From positions 186,001 to 250,000 of the forward strand of contig NZ_JBISBV010000002.1 of the NCBI RefSeq assembly GCF_046592965.1: a stretch of DNA of 64,000 nt, read 5' to 3'. Source of the stretch: Marivita sp046592965 (GTDB taxonomy: Bacteria; Pseudomonadota; Alphaproteobacteria; Rhodobacterales; Rhodobacteraceae). Below the pieces are notes generated by a model. That model had not been told where the DNA came from. It ran no database searches and saw only the letters and a program-made list of their open reading frames with translations. The position numbers were made by a program, and so were the translations under genes. Every line of letters begins with the position of its first letter. The first letter of the stretch is position 1. Positions 1-8,980 of the stretch are shown here, piece by piece.

Positions 1-1
1 G

Positions 2-295
2 GTCAGCTTCGTCGCCGTGACGCAAATCGAACCGACCGAGATGATGGCGCTCGAACTTGGTCTGGCGCGCCATTTCGTCGAGCTTTACGGCGCACCGTCG
101 ATCGACGCGGCGCGGATCGTCGCGGCCGAGGAAATCGCGCATATGGTCGACCTGTGTGACGACCACGCGCCCAACACGCTTTTGACAGTCACGCGCGAGT
201 TGACCGAAGCAGGCGTGAAGGAAAGCTATCGCGTGATCGAGCCGCAGGACGCGGAGTTGACCATGCTCGCCGTACACGGGTCGTTGGACGACTGA
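2..295 (+). CDS. DUF6505-like hypothetical protein, 3' part (5' end outside window)
   Basis: The reading frame is open from base 2 to a TGA at 293-295, so this is the C-terminal part (about 97 residues) of a gene that begins before the window. A GTG at 17 could be read as a start, but the frame continues upstream and no ribosome-binding site precedes it, so truncation by the window edge is more likely. The protein is acidic, with no signal peptide or membrane segment. It resembles the small conserved Rhodobacteraceae family I remember as DUF6505, of unknown function. The family name is from memory and uncertain. Confidence 0.55.
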   Translation, partial: VSFVAVTQIEPTEMMALELGLARHFVELYGAPSIDAARIVAAEEIAHMVDLCDDHAPNTLLTVTRELTEAGVKESYRVIEPQDAELTMLAVHGSLDD

Positions 296-397
296 GGGGT
301 TCCCGGTCCGGTCTGCCGCAAGTTGATCCGTATCAACGCCAAGGTTCCGAAATTCGTACAGGATTTCCGAACCATCCTTAATGAAGGAGATTCCAGA

Positions 398-805
398 ATG
401 CGCACAGGAACCGCCGGACTCATCGCCCTTGTCGCCTCAGCCGGTATCGCGGCGGCGCAAGACGTGGATGAGGGACAGGCTTTATATCAAACCCACTGTG
501 CCACCTGCCACGGACGAGAGGCGCAGGGTCAGGGTCCGTTAGCGGGTGCGTTGCTTCTGCAACCCGTGGATCTGACGACTCTTTCGGCGGATAACGGCGG
601 TGAGTTTCCGCTGGAGAGGGTGGTCAAACGTATTGACGGCACCGACCCCCTGGTCAGTCACGGATCGCCGATGCCGGTGTTCGGACCCTATTTCGAGGGC
701 GTGTCGAACACCCCGTTGAAGCTTCAGAGCGGGCAACCGATCATGGTGCCCGATCCGATTGCCGATCTGGTCGGATATCTGTTGTCGATCCAGCAGGGCG
801 TTTGA
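398..805 (+). CDS. Periplasmic c-type cytochrome, single heme
   Basis: A 135-residue protein with an N-terminal signal peptide (about residues 1-20, ending AAA) and one CXXCH heme site (C34, C37, H38). A later MP motif, with Met92, is a plausible distal heme ligand. It should be a small periplasmic electron carrier or a subunit of a c-type cytochrome complex. The ATG at 398 is chosen because an AAGGAG lies 6-10 bases upstream and the signal peptide starts there; the frame stays open further upstream without a start as good. Partners cannot be deduced, since the gene stands alone and converges on the purine operon across a terminator. Confidence 0.85.
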   Translation: MRTGTAGLIALVASAGIAAAQDVDEGQALYQTHCATCHGREAQGQGPLAGALLLQPVDLTTLSADNGGEFPLERVVKRIDGTDPLVSHGSPMPVFGPYFEGVSNTPLKLQSGQPIMVPDPIADLVGYLLSIQQGV

Positions 806-813
806 AACATAAA

Positions 814-839
814 AAAAATCCCGCCGGAGCGGGATTTTT
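814..839. terminator. Bidirectional rho-independent terminator
   Basis: An A-tract, the stem ATCCCGC, loop CGGA, stem GCGGGAT and a T-tract sit between the convergent cytochrome and BMP-protein genes. The flanking A and T runs allow it to work in both directions. Confidence 0.9.
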
Positions 840-871
840 CTGGTCCTGGCCGATGCGGGCCATCACCGTGA

Positions 872-1975
872 TCAGTTCGGAATGTCGCCGGTGATGCCTT
901 CGACATAGAAGTCCATGCCGGCCAGCGTACCGTCATCCGCAACTTCGCCGTCACCCAGCCATGCGCTGCCGTCCTGCTTGTTGATCGGGCCGGTGAACGG
1001 GTGATACTCGCCTGACGTGATCGACTCGATCAGCTCTTCGGCCTCGGCCTTCACATCGGCCGGCACGGCTTCGGTGATCTCGCCGATCACAACCTCGCCT
1101 TCGGGCATGCCGCCCCAGCTGGCCTGCTGTTCCCAGGTGCCGTCCATCACCGCACCGACGCGGTCGATGTAGTAGGGTGCCCAGTTGTCGATAATCGAGG
1201 CCACGCGCGGACCCGGTGTGCCGTCATCGTTGGTCTTGAACGCGGCCATGTCAGATGCCTGACCGAAACCGATGACCTTGCCGCCTTCCTTGGCAGCTTC
1301 GCCCAGCGGCGCGGTGGAATCGGTATGGGCCGCGATCACGTCCACCCCCTGATCGATCATCGCGCGCGCGGCGTCTGCCTCTTTGGCAGGATCGAACCAC
1401 GTGTAGGCCCATGTCACGACCAGTTCGACGTCGGGGTTGGCCTTCTTGGCGTGCAGGTAATAGCTGTTGATGCCCTGAATATTTTCGGGGATCGGGAAAG
1501 AGCCGATATAGCCGATCTTGTTCGTCTTCGTCATCTTGCCCGCGATATGCCCCAGCACGGCGCGGCCTTCGTAGAAACGCGCGTCATAGGTGGACACGTT
1601 CGGATGATCGCGCTTGTAGCCGGTGGCGTGCTCGAACTTGATGTCGGGGAACTTGGCCGCGACGTTGTTGGTCGCGTCCATGAACCCGAACGAGGTGGTG
1701 AAGATGATGTTGCAGCCCGACAATGCCATCTGCGTGATGACGCGCTCAGCATCCGCACCTTCCGGCACGCTTTCCTGATAGGCGATCTCGACCTTGTCGC
1801 CGAATTCCTCTTTTACCGCCAGCGCGCCCTGATGGTGCTGATAGGTCCATCCGCCATCCCCGATGGGGCCAACATAGATAAAGCACGCCTTGGTGGTGTC
1901 CTGCGCCATTGCGGGCGCGCCGAATGCCAGCGCCAGGCCGGCGGCGGCGGTAGCAAGTAAAGTTCTGCGGATCAT
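872..1975 (-). CDS. BMP/PnrA-family ABC transporter substrate-binding protein
   Basis: A 367-residue periplasmic binding protein of the Bmp/PnrA family, which in characterised members binds purine nucleosides. The signal peptide covers about residues 1-24 and ends APAMA-Q. The mature protein has the family's early segment with GDGGW, a central AHTDSTA stretch and a late FTGPI segment. The ATG at 1975 is chosen because GGGAG precedes it and the signal peptide begins there; the frame remains open upstream. It is the last gene of the xdhA-to-BMP operon and ends at a strong terminator. Beside xanthine dehydrogenase, its ligand is probably a purine base or nucleoside; the exact ligand is inference. 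Confidence 0.9.
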   Translation of the reverse strand: MIRRTLLATAAAGLALAFGAPAMAQDTTKACFIYVGPIGDGGWTYQHHQGALAVKEEFGDKVEIAYQESVPEGADAERVITQMALSGCNIIFTTSFGFMDATNNVAAKFPDIKFEHATGYKRDHPNVSTYDARFYEGRAVLGHIAGKMTKTNKIGYIGSFPIPENIQGINSYYLHAKKANPDVELVVTWAYTWFDPAKEADAARAMIDQGVDVIAAHTDSTAPLGEAAKEGGKVIGFGQASDMAAFKTNDDGTPGPRVASIIDNWAPYYIDRVGAVMDGTWEQQASWGGMPEGEVVIGEITEAVPADVKAEAEELIESITSGEYHPFTGPINKQDGSAWLGDGEVADDGTLAGMDFYVEGITGDIPN

Positions 1976-2036
1976 AGAGAGTCTCCCGGTTGGTGGGGCG
2001 GTTCCTGCCCCGTTTGGTTGCGCGCCCGTTGTTTTT

Positions 2037-2972
2037 CTAGCGGGTCGCGTGAAAGGTTTTTCCAAGGGTCGCCGGCGCGTCATGCGAGGCGCGGCTGCGG
2101 TTGGACGAGATGAAAACAAGCACGATGATCGTTATCAGATATGGCGACATCGACAAGTACTGTACGCCCCATGTCAGCCCAGCGGCCTGCAGGTTCAACT
2201 GCAACACCGTGATGCCGCCGAACAGGTACGCACCAATCAGGACGCGGCCCGCCCGCCAACTGGCGAAAACCACGATCGCCAGCGCGATCCAGCCCGCGCC
2301 CGCTGTCATGCCCTCGGTCCATTGCGGCACGCGCACAAGGCTGAGATAGGCTCCGCCCAGACCGGCGCAGGCGCCCCCGAACATGATCGCGACAAGCCGG
2401 ACGCGGACCACCTTGTAGCCAAGCGCATGGGCGCTGTCGTGGCTTTCTCCGACCGCGCGCAGGATCAGCCCGGCGCGGGTGTATTTGAGGAACGCCCACA
2501 CGGCGAGAACCAGAAACAGGCTGAAATAGACCATGAAATCATGCGAGAACAACATCCGCCCGAGAATTGGAAGATCCCCGAGAAGCGGGATGTCAAGCTT
2601 GGGCAATGACGCCGCTTTCATGCCCTCGTAGGGTTTTCCGATCAATGACGACAGACCGAGCCCCACCAGCGTGAGGCCAAGGCCGGTCGCCACCTGGTTG
2701 GAGAGGAAGATTTGCGTCAACACGCCAAAGCTCAGGGACAGTACCGCTCCGGCAAGCGCGGCCATGGCAAAGCCCAGCATCAGCGAGCCACTGTTGATCG
2801 CCGCTACAAAGCCGACCACCGCGCCGGTGATCATCATGCCTTCGACACCTAGGTTCAGAACGCCGGATTTTTCCACCACCAATTCGCCTATCGCCGCCAA
2901 CAGGATTGGCGTGGCCGACACCATGATCGACGCGACAAGAAGGACCGGGCTGATCGAGGACAGATCCATCAC
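2037..2972 (-). CDS. ABC transporter permease, BMP/nucleoside type (second permease)
   Basis: A 311-residue polytopic membrane protein of the branched-chain-permease-like superfamily that pairs with BMP binding proteins (NupQ or YufQ type). The motif EKSGVLNLGVEGMM near residue 35 is typical, and about eight or nine hydrophobic segments follow. Its start overlaps the end of the upstream permease by 4 bases, which suggests translational coupling. Two adjacent ATG codons (2972 and 2969) could start it. It should form the membrane channel with the other permease, powered by the ATPase at 4145-5668. Confidence 0.9.
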   Translation of the reverse strand: MMDLSSISPVLLVASIMVSATPILLAAIGELVVEKSGVLNLGVEGMMITGAVVGFVAAINSGSLMLGFAMAALAGAVLSLSFGVLTQIFLSNQVATGLGLTLVGLGLSSLIGKPYEGMKAASLPKLDIPLLGDLPILGRMLFSHDFMVYFSLFLVLAVWAFLKYTRAGLILRAVGESHDSAHALGYKVVRVRLVAIMFGGACAGLGGAYLSLVRVPQWTEGMTAGAGWIALAIVVFASWRAGRVLIGAYLFGGITVLQLNLQAAGLTWGVQYLSMSPYLITIIVLVFISSNRSRASHDAPATLGKTFHATR

Positions 2973-4054
2973 GCAACCTCCCGTCCGGCAAATCGAACGC
3001 GGTAATTCGTCAGAACATCCACCCCCAGCAGAAAGAACAGCAACATCCCCTGAAACAGCTGGATCGACGCGCCCGGAACACCCAGCATCAGCTGCGCCAG
3101 CTCACCGCCGATATAGGTCAGCGCCATCAGCAATCCGGCCAGCAGGATGCCGACCGGATGCAACCGGCCAAGGAAGGCCACGATGATGGCGGTAAAACCA
3201 TAGCCCGAGCCGAAGTCGATGGTGATCTGCCCCGCCGGGCCGGTGACTTCGAACAACCCGGCCAGGCCCGCCAGACCACCTGCCAGACCAAGGCAGAACA
3301 ATATGATCCGGGCGGGCGACACACCGGCAAACCTGGCCGCGCGCGGCGCTTCGCCGGACAAACGGATGTTGAAGCCCTGAATGTGGCGGGTCAGAAAGAC
3401 GTAGGCGAGGATCACCGCAAGGAATGCGGTCAACACACCCAGATGCATTCCGGTGTTCGGGATCACTTCGAGGTTCTGCGATGACGCCCATTGCGACAGG
3501 TTGCGAGAGCCGGGAAAGCCCATGCCCTCGGGATTGCGCAGCAGGCCCGACGACACCGAGGCGAGGATGGTTTCAGCCACATAGACCAGCATCAGCGACA
3601 CGAGGATTTCATTGGTTCCGAACCGCACCTTGAGCAGTGCCGGGATCATCGCCCAGCCCCATCCTCCCAGCGCGCCAGCCACGATCATCAGCGGCAGGAT
3701 CAGCGCGGATTCCATCGGATAGAGCGCCAGACCGGCCGCCGCGCCGCAGATCGCGCCCATGATGTACTGGCCCTCGGCGCCGATGTTCCAGATGCCCGCC
3801 CGAAATCCGATGGACAGCCCGATGGCGATCAGGATCAGCGGCCCCGCCTTGACCAGCAATTGAGGGCGGGAGAACGCTGCAAATTGCGGGTGAAACAGCG
3901 GATCCCAGAAGATCGTGCGGATCGCCTCAAGCGGCGGTGTGCCGATCAATCCGAACATGATGCCGCCGAACAGCATGGTCAGCAAAACGGCGAGGATTGG
4001 CGTCGCAATGGTCCACACGGTCGAGGGTTGGGCGCGTTTTTCCAGCCGGATCAT
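2969..4054 (-). CDS. ABC transporter permease, BMP/nucleoside type (first permease)
   Basis: A 361-residue polytopic permease (NupP or YufP type) with the family motif FRAGIWNIGAEGQ near residue 90 and repeated hydrophobic segments. The ATG at 4054 is preferred over a TTG at 4144 because the sequence after 4054 starts like family members, with a short cytoplasmic MIRLEKR leader and then a membrane segment. This leaves about 90 bases after the ATPase gene and only a weak ribosome-binding site. It overlaps the next permease by 4 bases. Confidence 0.88.
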   Translation of the reverse strand: MIRLEKRAQPSTVWTIATPILAVLLTMLFGGIMFGLIGTPPLEAIRTIFWDPLFHPQFAAFSRPQLLVKAGPLILIAIGLSIGFRAGIWNIGAEGQYIMGAICGAAAGLALYPMESALILPLMIVAGALGGWGWAMIPALLKVRFGTNEILVSLMLVYVAETILASVSSGLLRNPEGMGFPGSRNLSQWASSQNLEVIPNTGMHLGVLTAFLAVILAYVFLTRHIQGFNIRLSGEAPRAARFAGVSPARIILFCLGLAGGLAGLAGLFEVTGPAGQITIDFGSGYGFTAIIVAFLGRLHPVGILLAGLLMALTYIGGELAQLMLGVPGASIQLFQGMLLFFLLGVDVLTNYRVRFAGREVA

Positions 4055-4144
4055 AGGAACCACAGCCCGGCGGCCCTTTGGCCGGAGTTGGATTTCGCAT
4101 CTTCGGAAAGCGACGACCGGCGGGCTGCGCCCCCGTTCCGCCAA

Positions 4145-5668
4145 TCATTCAGCCACATGGGCAACCTCCATATCATGCGCGCCACCCATCATCATTCCGA
4201 TCTCTTCCATCGTCAGATCCGCCACCGGCTTGAGCGGTGACAACCGCCCTTCATTCAATGCGCCGAACCGTCCGGCGATCTCGATCAGTTCATCCAGATC
4301 CTGGCTGACGACCAGGATCGCCGCACCCTGCGCGGCAAGGTCCAGCAACGCCTGCCGGATGGCCGCAGCCGCTGCGGCATCGACTCCCCAGGTCGGTTGG
4401 TTGACGACAAGAACGTCCGGTTCCTGCGCCACTTCCCGTCCGATCACGAATTTCTGGAGATTGCCCCCCGACAAGGCGCGCGCCGCGACATGCGGGCCCG
4501 GCGTGCGGACGTCAAAGCGCGAGATCACGTCATTGGCAAACCCGTCCGCACGCGCCCAGCTGATAAAGCCGTTCGACACCAGCCGTTTGCGCCGCCCCGC
4601 CGTCAGCACGGCGTTCTCGGTGAGGCTCATGTTGGGGGCGGCGGCGTGGCCAAGCCGCTCCTCGGGGGCTGTCAGCAATCCGGCGGCGCGGCGCGCGACC
4701 GGGCCGTCGCGGCTGACATCGGCACCCTTGACCCAGATCGTGCCGGCTTGGGTCGGGCATTCTCCGGACAATGCCAGCAACAGTTCGTCCTGCCCGTTGC
4801 CGGCAACACCACCGAACCCCAACACCTCGCCGGCGCGCAGCTCAAAGCTGATGCCGCGCAACGGCGTGCCGAAGGCACCGGGGGCCGGCATGGTCAGGTT
4901 GTCGACCCGCAGCAGCACCTCGCCGGGCGTGATCCGCTTGGCATCGGGCGCGGCAAAGCTCGATCCGATCATCATCTCGGCCATCTCGCGCGCGGTGGTT
5001 TCGGACGGAGTGCAGGTGTCGACCTTCTTGCCCAGCCGCAGGATCGTCGCGTGATCGCACAACGCGCGGATCTCTTCGAGCTTGTGGCTGATATAGAGGA
5101 TCGCCGTGCCCTCGGCCTTCAGCTTGCGCAGCGTCTGGAACAGGATTTCAACCTCTTGCGGCGTCAGGACCGAGGTCGGCTCGTCCATGATCAGCAGCTT
5201 CGGCTCCTGCAACAGGCAGCGGATGATCTCGACCCGCTGACGCTCGCCCGCCGACAGCGTGCCCACGGTGCGCGACGGATCAAGAGGCAGGCCATAGGTC
5301 TCGGACACGTCGCGGATGCGGCGCGCCAGATCGCGGCGTTTGGGCGGGTGCTCCATCCCGAGCGCGACGTTCTCGGCCACATCAAGGGCATCGAACAGCG
5401 AAAAATGCTGAAACACCATCGCCACCCCGGCGGCGCGGGCCGCGCGCGGCTCGGAGGGTGCGTAAGGCGCATCGCGGAACGTCATCGTGCCTTTGTCGGG
5501 CATGACCAGCCCGTAGATCATCTTGACCAGCGTCGATTTCCCGGCACCATTCTCGCCAAGCAAGGCATGGATCTCGCCTTCGCGAATGTCGAACGACACG
5601 TCGTCATTGGCGACGACACCGGGATAGGCTTTGGTCAGGCCTGAAAGGCGGAGGAGGCAGTCGGGCAC
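4145..5668 (-). CDS. ABC transporter ATP-binding protein with two nucleotide-binding domains, nucleoside type
   Basis: A 507-residue cytoplasmic ATPase with two tandem ABC domains, as in NupO or the ATPases of BMP transporters. The N-terminal domain has a complete Walker A (GENGAGKST), signature (LSAGERQR) and Walker B (LLIMDEPTS). The C-terminal domain has a degenerate P-loop (GVAGNGQDE), a signature LSGGNLQK and a NQPTWGVD segment in place of a standard Walker B. That asymmetry is normal in the family. It begins inside the 3' end of xdhC (34-bp overlap), so uptake and oxidation genes share one transcript. Confidence 0.9.
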   Translation of the reverse strand: MPDCLLRLSGLTKAYPGVVANDDVSFDIREGEIHALLGENGAGKSTLVKMIYGLVMPDKGTMTFRDAPYAPSEPRAARAAGVAMVFQHFSLFDALDVAENVALGMEHPPKRRDLARRIRDVSETYGLPLDPSRTVGTLSAGERQRVEIIRCLLQEPKLLIMDEPTSVLTPQEVEILFQTLRKLKAEGTAILYISHKLEEIRALCDHATILRLGKKVDTCTPSETTAREMAEMMIGSSFAAPDAKRITPGEVLLRVDNLTMPAPGAFGTPLRGISFELRAGEVLGFGGVAGNGQDELLLALSGECPTQAGTIWVKGADVSRDGPVARRAAGLLTAPEERLGHAAAPNMSLTENAVLTAGRRKRLVSNGFISWARADGFANDVISRFDVRTPGPHVAARALSGGNLQKFVIGREVAQEPDVLVVNQPTWGVDAAAAAAIRQALLDLAAQGAAILVVSQDLDELIEIAGRFGALNEGRLSPLKPVADLTMEEIGMMMGGAHDMEVAHVAE

Positions 5669-6576
5669 ATGGCACCTGTTTTGGTCTGTGTGAGGGTAAG
5701 TAGCTGTGCCGCGATCCCGATGGCAATTGCCTGCGGCTCTTTGCCAAAGGATTTTTCACCAACAGGACAGGTGATGCGCGCAATCTGTGCATCCTGATGC
5801 CCCATCTTTCGCAAGCGCGACGCAAACCGCGCCTTCTTGGTGTCCGAGCCGATCAGCCCGGCAAAGCCGAACCCGTGATGCAGCAATGCATCACACAGGT
5901 TCAGGTCAAGCGCGTGGGAATAGGTCACGATGATATGCGCAGCCTCACCGGGCGAGAGCGCGACCACGCGCAGCGGATCGCTTGCCGGCAAGGCATTCAC
6001 GGCGTCGGGAATGGCTTCGGGAAACCGCGCCGGGGCGGTGTCGATCCACGTGATGTCCAACTCGGTGAGAGGTGCAAGCACATCGACAAGTGCGCGCCCG
6101 ACATGCCCGGCACCCCAGATCCATACCGGACGCCGTGCGGCTGCCAGAGGCTCGATGAACCAGCCCTCAAGTATGCCCGGCGCAAGCGGCACGCCCTGAT
6201 TGCGCGCCGACGCGCAGACACGTCTGACGGCAAGCGGCATGTCTCCGGGGCCGCGCGCATAAACCGCGTGACGCTCGATCTCACCCAGCTTGGCCGCATC
6301 GAAATGCTCTGTCAGCAACGTCACACGGCCCCCGCAGCATTGGCCCAGATCAGGCCCCAGCGAGTGTCGGCTGAATCCCTCGCGCTGCAACGCCTGTGCC
6401 GCCGCCTGATACTCCAGCGCGCCGCCGCCGATCGTGCCGGACTGGCCACCGGCCCAGACCAGCATCGCCGCCCCGACCTCGCGCGGAGAGGAGCCTTGCA
6501 CATCGGCAATCACCACACGCGCCACCATGCCATGTTCAGCAAGAGCGTCTCGCAGGGAGGCCGGATCAAACGCCAT
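5635..6576 (-). CDS. xdhC: Xanthine dehydrogenase accessory protein XdhC
   Basis: A 313-residue protein. XdhC binds molybdenum cofactor, promotes its sulfuration and inserts it into XdhB. The N-terminal XdhC domain carries GSSPREVGAAM and a GQCCGG pair of cysteines near residue 85. The C-terminal half is a Rossmann-like domain (VWIWGAGHVGRAL near residue 160). The start at 6576 lies 11 bp inside the end of xdhB, and the longer frame upstream is xdhB sequence read in another frame. The 3' end overlaps the transporter ATPase gene. Confidence 0.92.
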   Translation of the reverse strand: MAFDPASLRDALAEHGMVARVVIADVQGSSPREVGAAMLVWAGGQSGTIGGGALEYQAAAQALQREGFSRHSLGPDLGQCCGGRVTLLTEHFDAAKLGEIERHAVYARGPGDMPLAVRRVCASARNQGVPLAPGILEGWFIEPLAAARRPVWIWGAGHVGRALVDVLAPLTELDITWIDTAPARFPEAIPDAVNALPASDPLRVVALSPGEAAHIIVTYSHALDLNLCDALLHHGFGFAGLIGSDTKKARFASRLRKMGHQDAQIARITCPVGEKSFGKEPQAIAIGIAAQLLTLTQTKTGAMCPTASSAFQA

Positions 6577-8980
6577 CGCGCAGCTTTTCGATTGCCGCCA
6601 ACACACGTTCCGGCGTCGCCGGCGCATTGAGCGCCGGGTAATCGTCTCCGCAGGACGCGATCGCATCCGAGAGCGCCAGAAACACCGACATGCCCAGCAT
6701 CAGGGGCGGCTCGCCCACCGCCTTGGAGCGATAGATCGTGTTCTCGCTGTTCTCCCCGTCCCACAGGGCGACGTTGAAAATGCCGGGGCGGTCCGAGCAG
6801 GCGGGGATCTTGTAGGTCGACGGCGCATGGGTGCGCAGGCGGCCGTCGTCGTCCCAGACCAGTTCCTCGGTGGTGAGCCAGCCCGCACCTTGCACAAAGC
6901 CACCCTCGATCTGGCCGATGTCGATTGCCGGGTTCATGCTGGCCCCCACATCATGCAGAATGTCGGTGCGCAGGATGCGGTATTCGCCGCTCAGCGTGTT
7001 CACCGCCACCTCGCTGACCGCCGCGCCATAGGCGAAATAGTAAAACGGCCGGCCTGCGCCCTTGATCCGGTCCCAGTTCAGCTTGGGGGTGCGGTAGTAT
7101 CCGGTCGCCGACAGGCTGATCCGCGCCTCATACGCCATCATGGCCACCTGCGCGAAGGTATAGCGTTCGCCGCCCGCTTCGACGTGGCCGTCCTCGAACC
7201 GCACATGGCGCGCGTCGCATTGGTGCAGACTGGCGAGATGATTGGCCATGCGGTCGCGAATGGTGTCGCAGGCCACCTTGACGGCCATGCCGTTCAGATC
7301 GGACCCACTCGAGGCCGCCGTGGCCGAGGTGTTGGGCACCTTGCCGGTGTCGGTGGCGGTGATCTTGACCATCCCGACCGGCACGTCAAACCGTGCCGCC
7401 GCCACCTGCGCCACCTTCTGGAACAACCCCTGTCCCATTTCCGTGCCGCCGTGATTCATGTGGATCGAGCCGTCCTGATACACATGCACCAGCGCACCCG
7501 CCTGGTTGAGATGGGTGAGCGTGAACGAGATCCCGAACTTCACCGGCGAAAAGGCGATGCCCTTCTTGATGACGGCGTTTTCGGTGTTCCACGCCGCGAC
7601 CGCGTCGCGCCGGGCGGCGTAGTCGGCGCTCTCCAAAAGCCGGTCGGTCATGCCGCCAAGGATGAAATTCTCCACCGCCTGCCCGTAAGGCGTGGTCTGG
7701 CGTGCATCCGACGTGACGGGATCGCCGGGCGGGACCACATTCGCCGCGCCGCGCGAGGTCAGGTCTTCGTCAGGCTTCTTTGGGCCCGAAATACCTTGGG
7801 GGGAGGCCGGAGGCCGGGGGGCAACGCCCCCCTCCACATCCGCCGCGTAGTAGTTCGCCCGCCGCACCGTCACCGGGTCCAACCCGCGATCATGCGCGAT
7901 ATGATCCATCACCCGCTCGATCCCCAGCATCCCCTGCGGCCCGCCAAAGCCGCGAAACGCGGTGGCGCTTTGGGTGTTGGTTTTCAGCCGGTGGCTTTCG
8001 ATGCGGATATTGGGCAGATGATAGGCGTTGTCGGCATGCAGCATGGCGCGATCCGCAACGGGAATCGACAGATCCTGCGCCCAGCCGCAGCGGGTGTATT
8101 GCTCGAACTCGATGCCCGAAATCACGCCGTCATCGTCAAACCCGACGCTGTAGGAAATGCGAAAATCGTGCCGTTTGCCGGTGATCATGAAATCATCGTC
8201 GCGATCATAGCGCATCTTTGCGGGTCGCCCGGTCGCTGCCGCCACCACCGCACAGGCAATGGCCAGCGCGTTGCCCTGGCTTTCCTTGCCGCCGAAACCG
8301 CCGCCCATCCGCCGGGTCTCGACCCGTACGGCGTGCATCGGAAGGTCCAGCGCATGAGCCACCTTGTGCTGGATCTCGGTGGGGTGCTGGGTCGAGCTGT
8401 GCACCACCATGTCGCCGCCCTCCTGCGGCAGCGCCAGCGCGGTCTGCCCCTCAAGGTAGAAATGTTCCTGCCCGCCCATCTCGATCACGCCGCTGATCCG
8501 GTGCGGCGCGGTGTCGATGGCCTCACCTGGGTCACCTTTTTCCCAGATGCGCGGCCCGTCCTCAAAGCGCGAGTCTGCGGCCAAGGCCTCGTCGATGGTC
8601 AGGATCGCGTCGCGTTCCGAATAGGTGATGTCAGCCAGACGCGCCGCCTTGCGCGCCGCAAGGTGGCTGGTGGCGGCAACAAGGAAGACCGGCTGCCCAA
8701 GGTACTGGATCGTCGCGCCCGACAGCAGCGGCTCGTCATGCGCCGAGGGCGAGCAATCGCAATCACCGGGCAAATCCTTGGCCTGCCAGACGCCGACCAC
8801 GCCCGGCGCGTCGCGCACCCGCGTCAGATCAATCGCGGTGATCCTCCCGGCAGCGACAGAGCTTAGGCCAAAGGCCAGCGACAGCGTGCCTTTCGGCGTC
8901 GGGATGTCATCGACATACCGCGCTGTGCCCGTTACATGCAGGCGTGCGGCGTCGTGGGGCAGGGGCTTGGAAACACTCAT
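6566..8980 (-). CDS. xdhB: Xanthine dehydrogenase molybdenum-binding subunit XdhB, with an internal repeat-derived insertion
   Basis: An 804-residue large subunit that oxidises hypoxanthine and xanthine to urate at the molybdenum cofactor. The start overlaps the end of xdhA by 4 bases. Recognisable segments are RYVDDIP near residue 20, GGGFGGKE in the first cofactor domain, AFRGFGGPQG, and the C-terminal GEPPLML with the glutamate essential in this family. About residues 381-426, between an NYYA segment and TTPYGQ, is a Gly/Pro-rich stretch that family members do not have in this form. Its first part is encoded by the repeat at 7772-7834. The frame is intact through the insertion, and it lies where a surface loop is expected, so the enzyme may be active. 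Confidence 0.95.
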   Translation of the reverse strand: MSVSKPLPHDAARLHVTGTARYVDDIPTPKGTLSLAFGLSSVAAGRITAIDLTRVRDAPGVVGVWQAKDLPGDCDCSPSAHDEPLLSGATIQYLGQPVFLVAATSHLAARKAARLADITYSERDAILTIDEALAADSRFEDGPRIWEKGDPGEAIDTAPHRISGVIEMGGQEHFYLEGQTALALPQEGGDMVVHSSTQHPTEIQHKVAHALDLPMHAVRVETRRMGGGFGGKESQGNALAIACAVVAAATGRPAKMRYDRDDDFMITGKRHDFRISYSVGFDDDGVISGIEFEQYTRCGWAQDLSIPVADRAMLHADNAYHLPNIRIESHRLKTNTQSATAFRGFGGPQGMLGIERVMDHIAHDRGLDPVTVRRANYYAADVEGGVAPRPPASPQGISGPKKPDEDLTSRGAANVVPPGDPVTSDARQTTPYGQAVENFILGGMTDRLLESADYAARRDAVAAWNTENAVIKKGIAFSPVKFGISFTLTHLNQAGALVHVYQDGSIHMNHGGTEMGQGLFQKVAQVAAARFDVPVGMVKITATDTGKVPNTSATAASSGSDLNGMAVKVACDTIRDRMANHLASLHQCDARHVRFEDGHVEAGGERYTFAQVAMMAYEARISLSATGYYRTPKLNWDRIKGAGRPFYYFAYGAAVSEVAVNTLSGEYRILRTDILHDVGASMNPAIDIGQIEGGFVQGAGWLTTEELVWDDDGRLRTHAPSTYKIPACSDRPGIFNVALWDGENSENTIYRSKAVGEPPLMLGMSVFLALSDAIASCGDDYPALNAPATPERVLAAIEKLRDGV
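7772..7834 (-). repeat. Double-hairpin palindromic repeat, copy A, in frame inside xdhB
   Basis: Read on the minus strand, the element contains GGGGGGC-GTT-GCCCCCC (7-bp stem), then GGCC-TCC-GGCC, a run of C, AGGTATTTCGG and a tail CCCAAAGAAGCC. Copy B at 32251-32311 has the same architecture and tail but differs in loop bases and stem length while keeping pairing. Copy A is translated as part of XdhB without a stop or frameshift. Confidence 0.85.
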
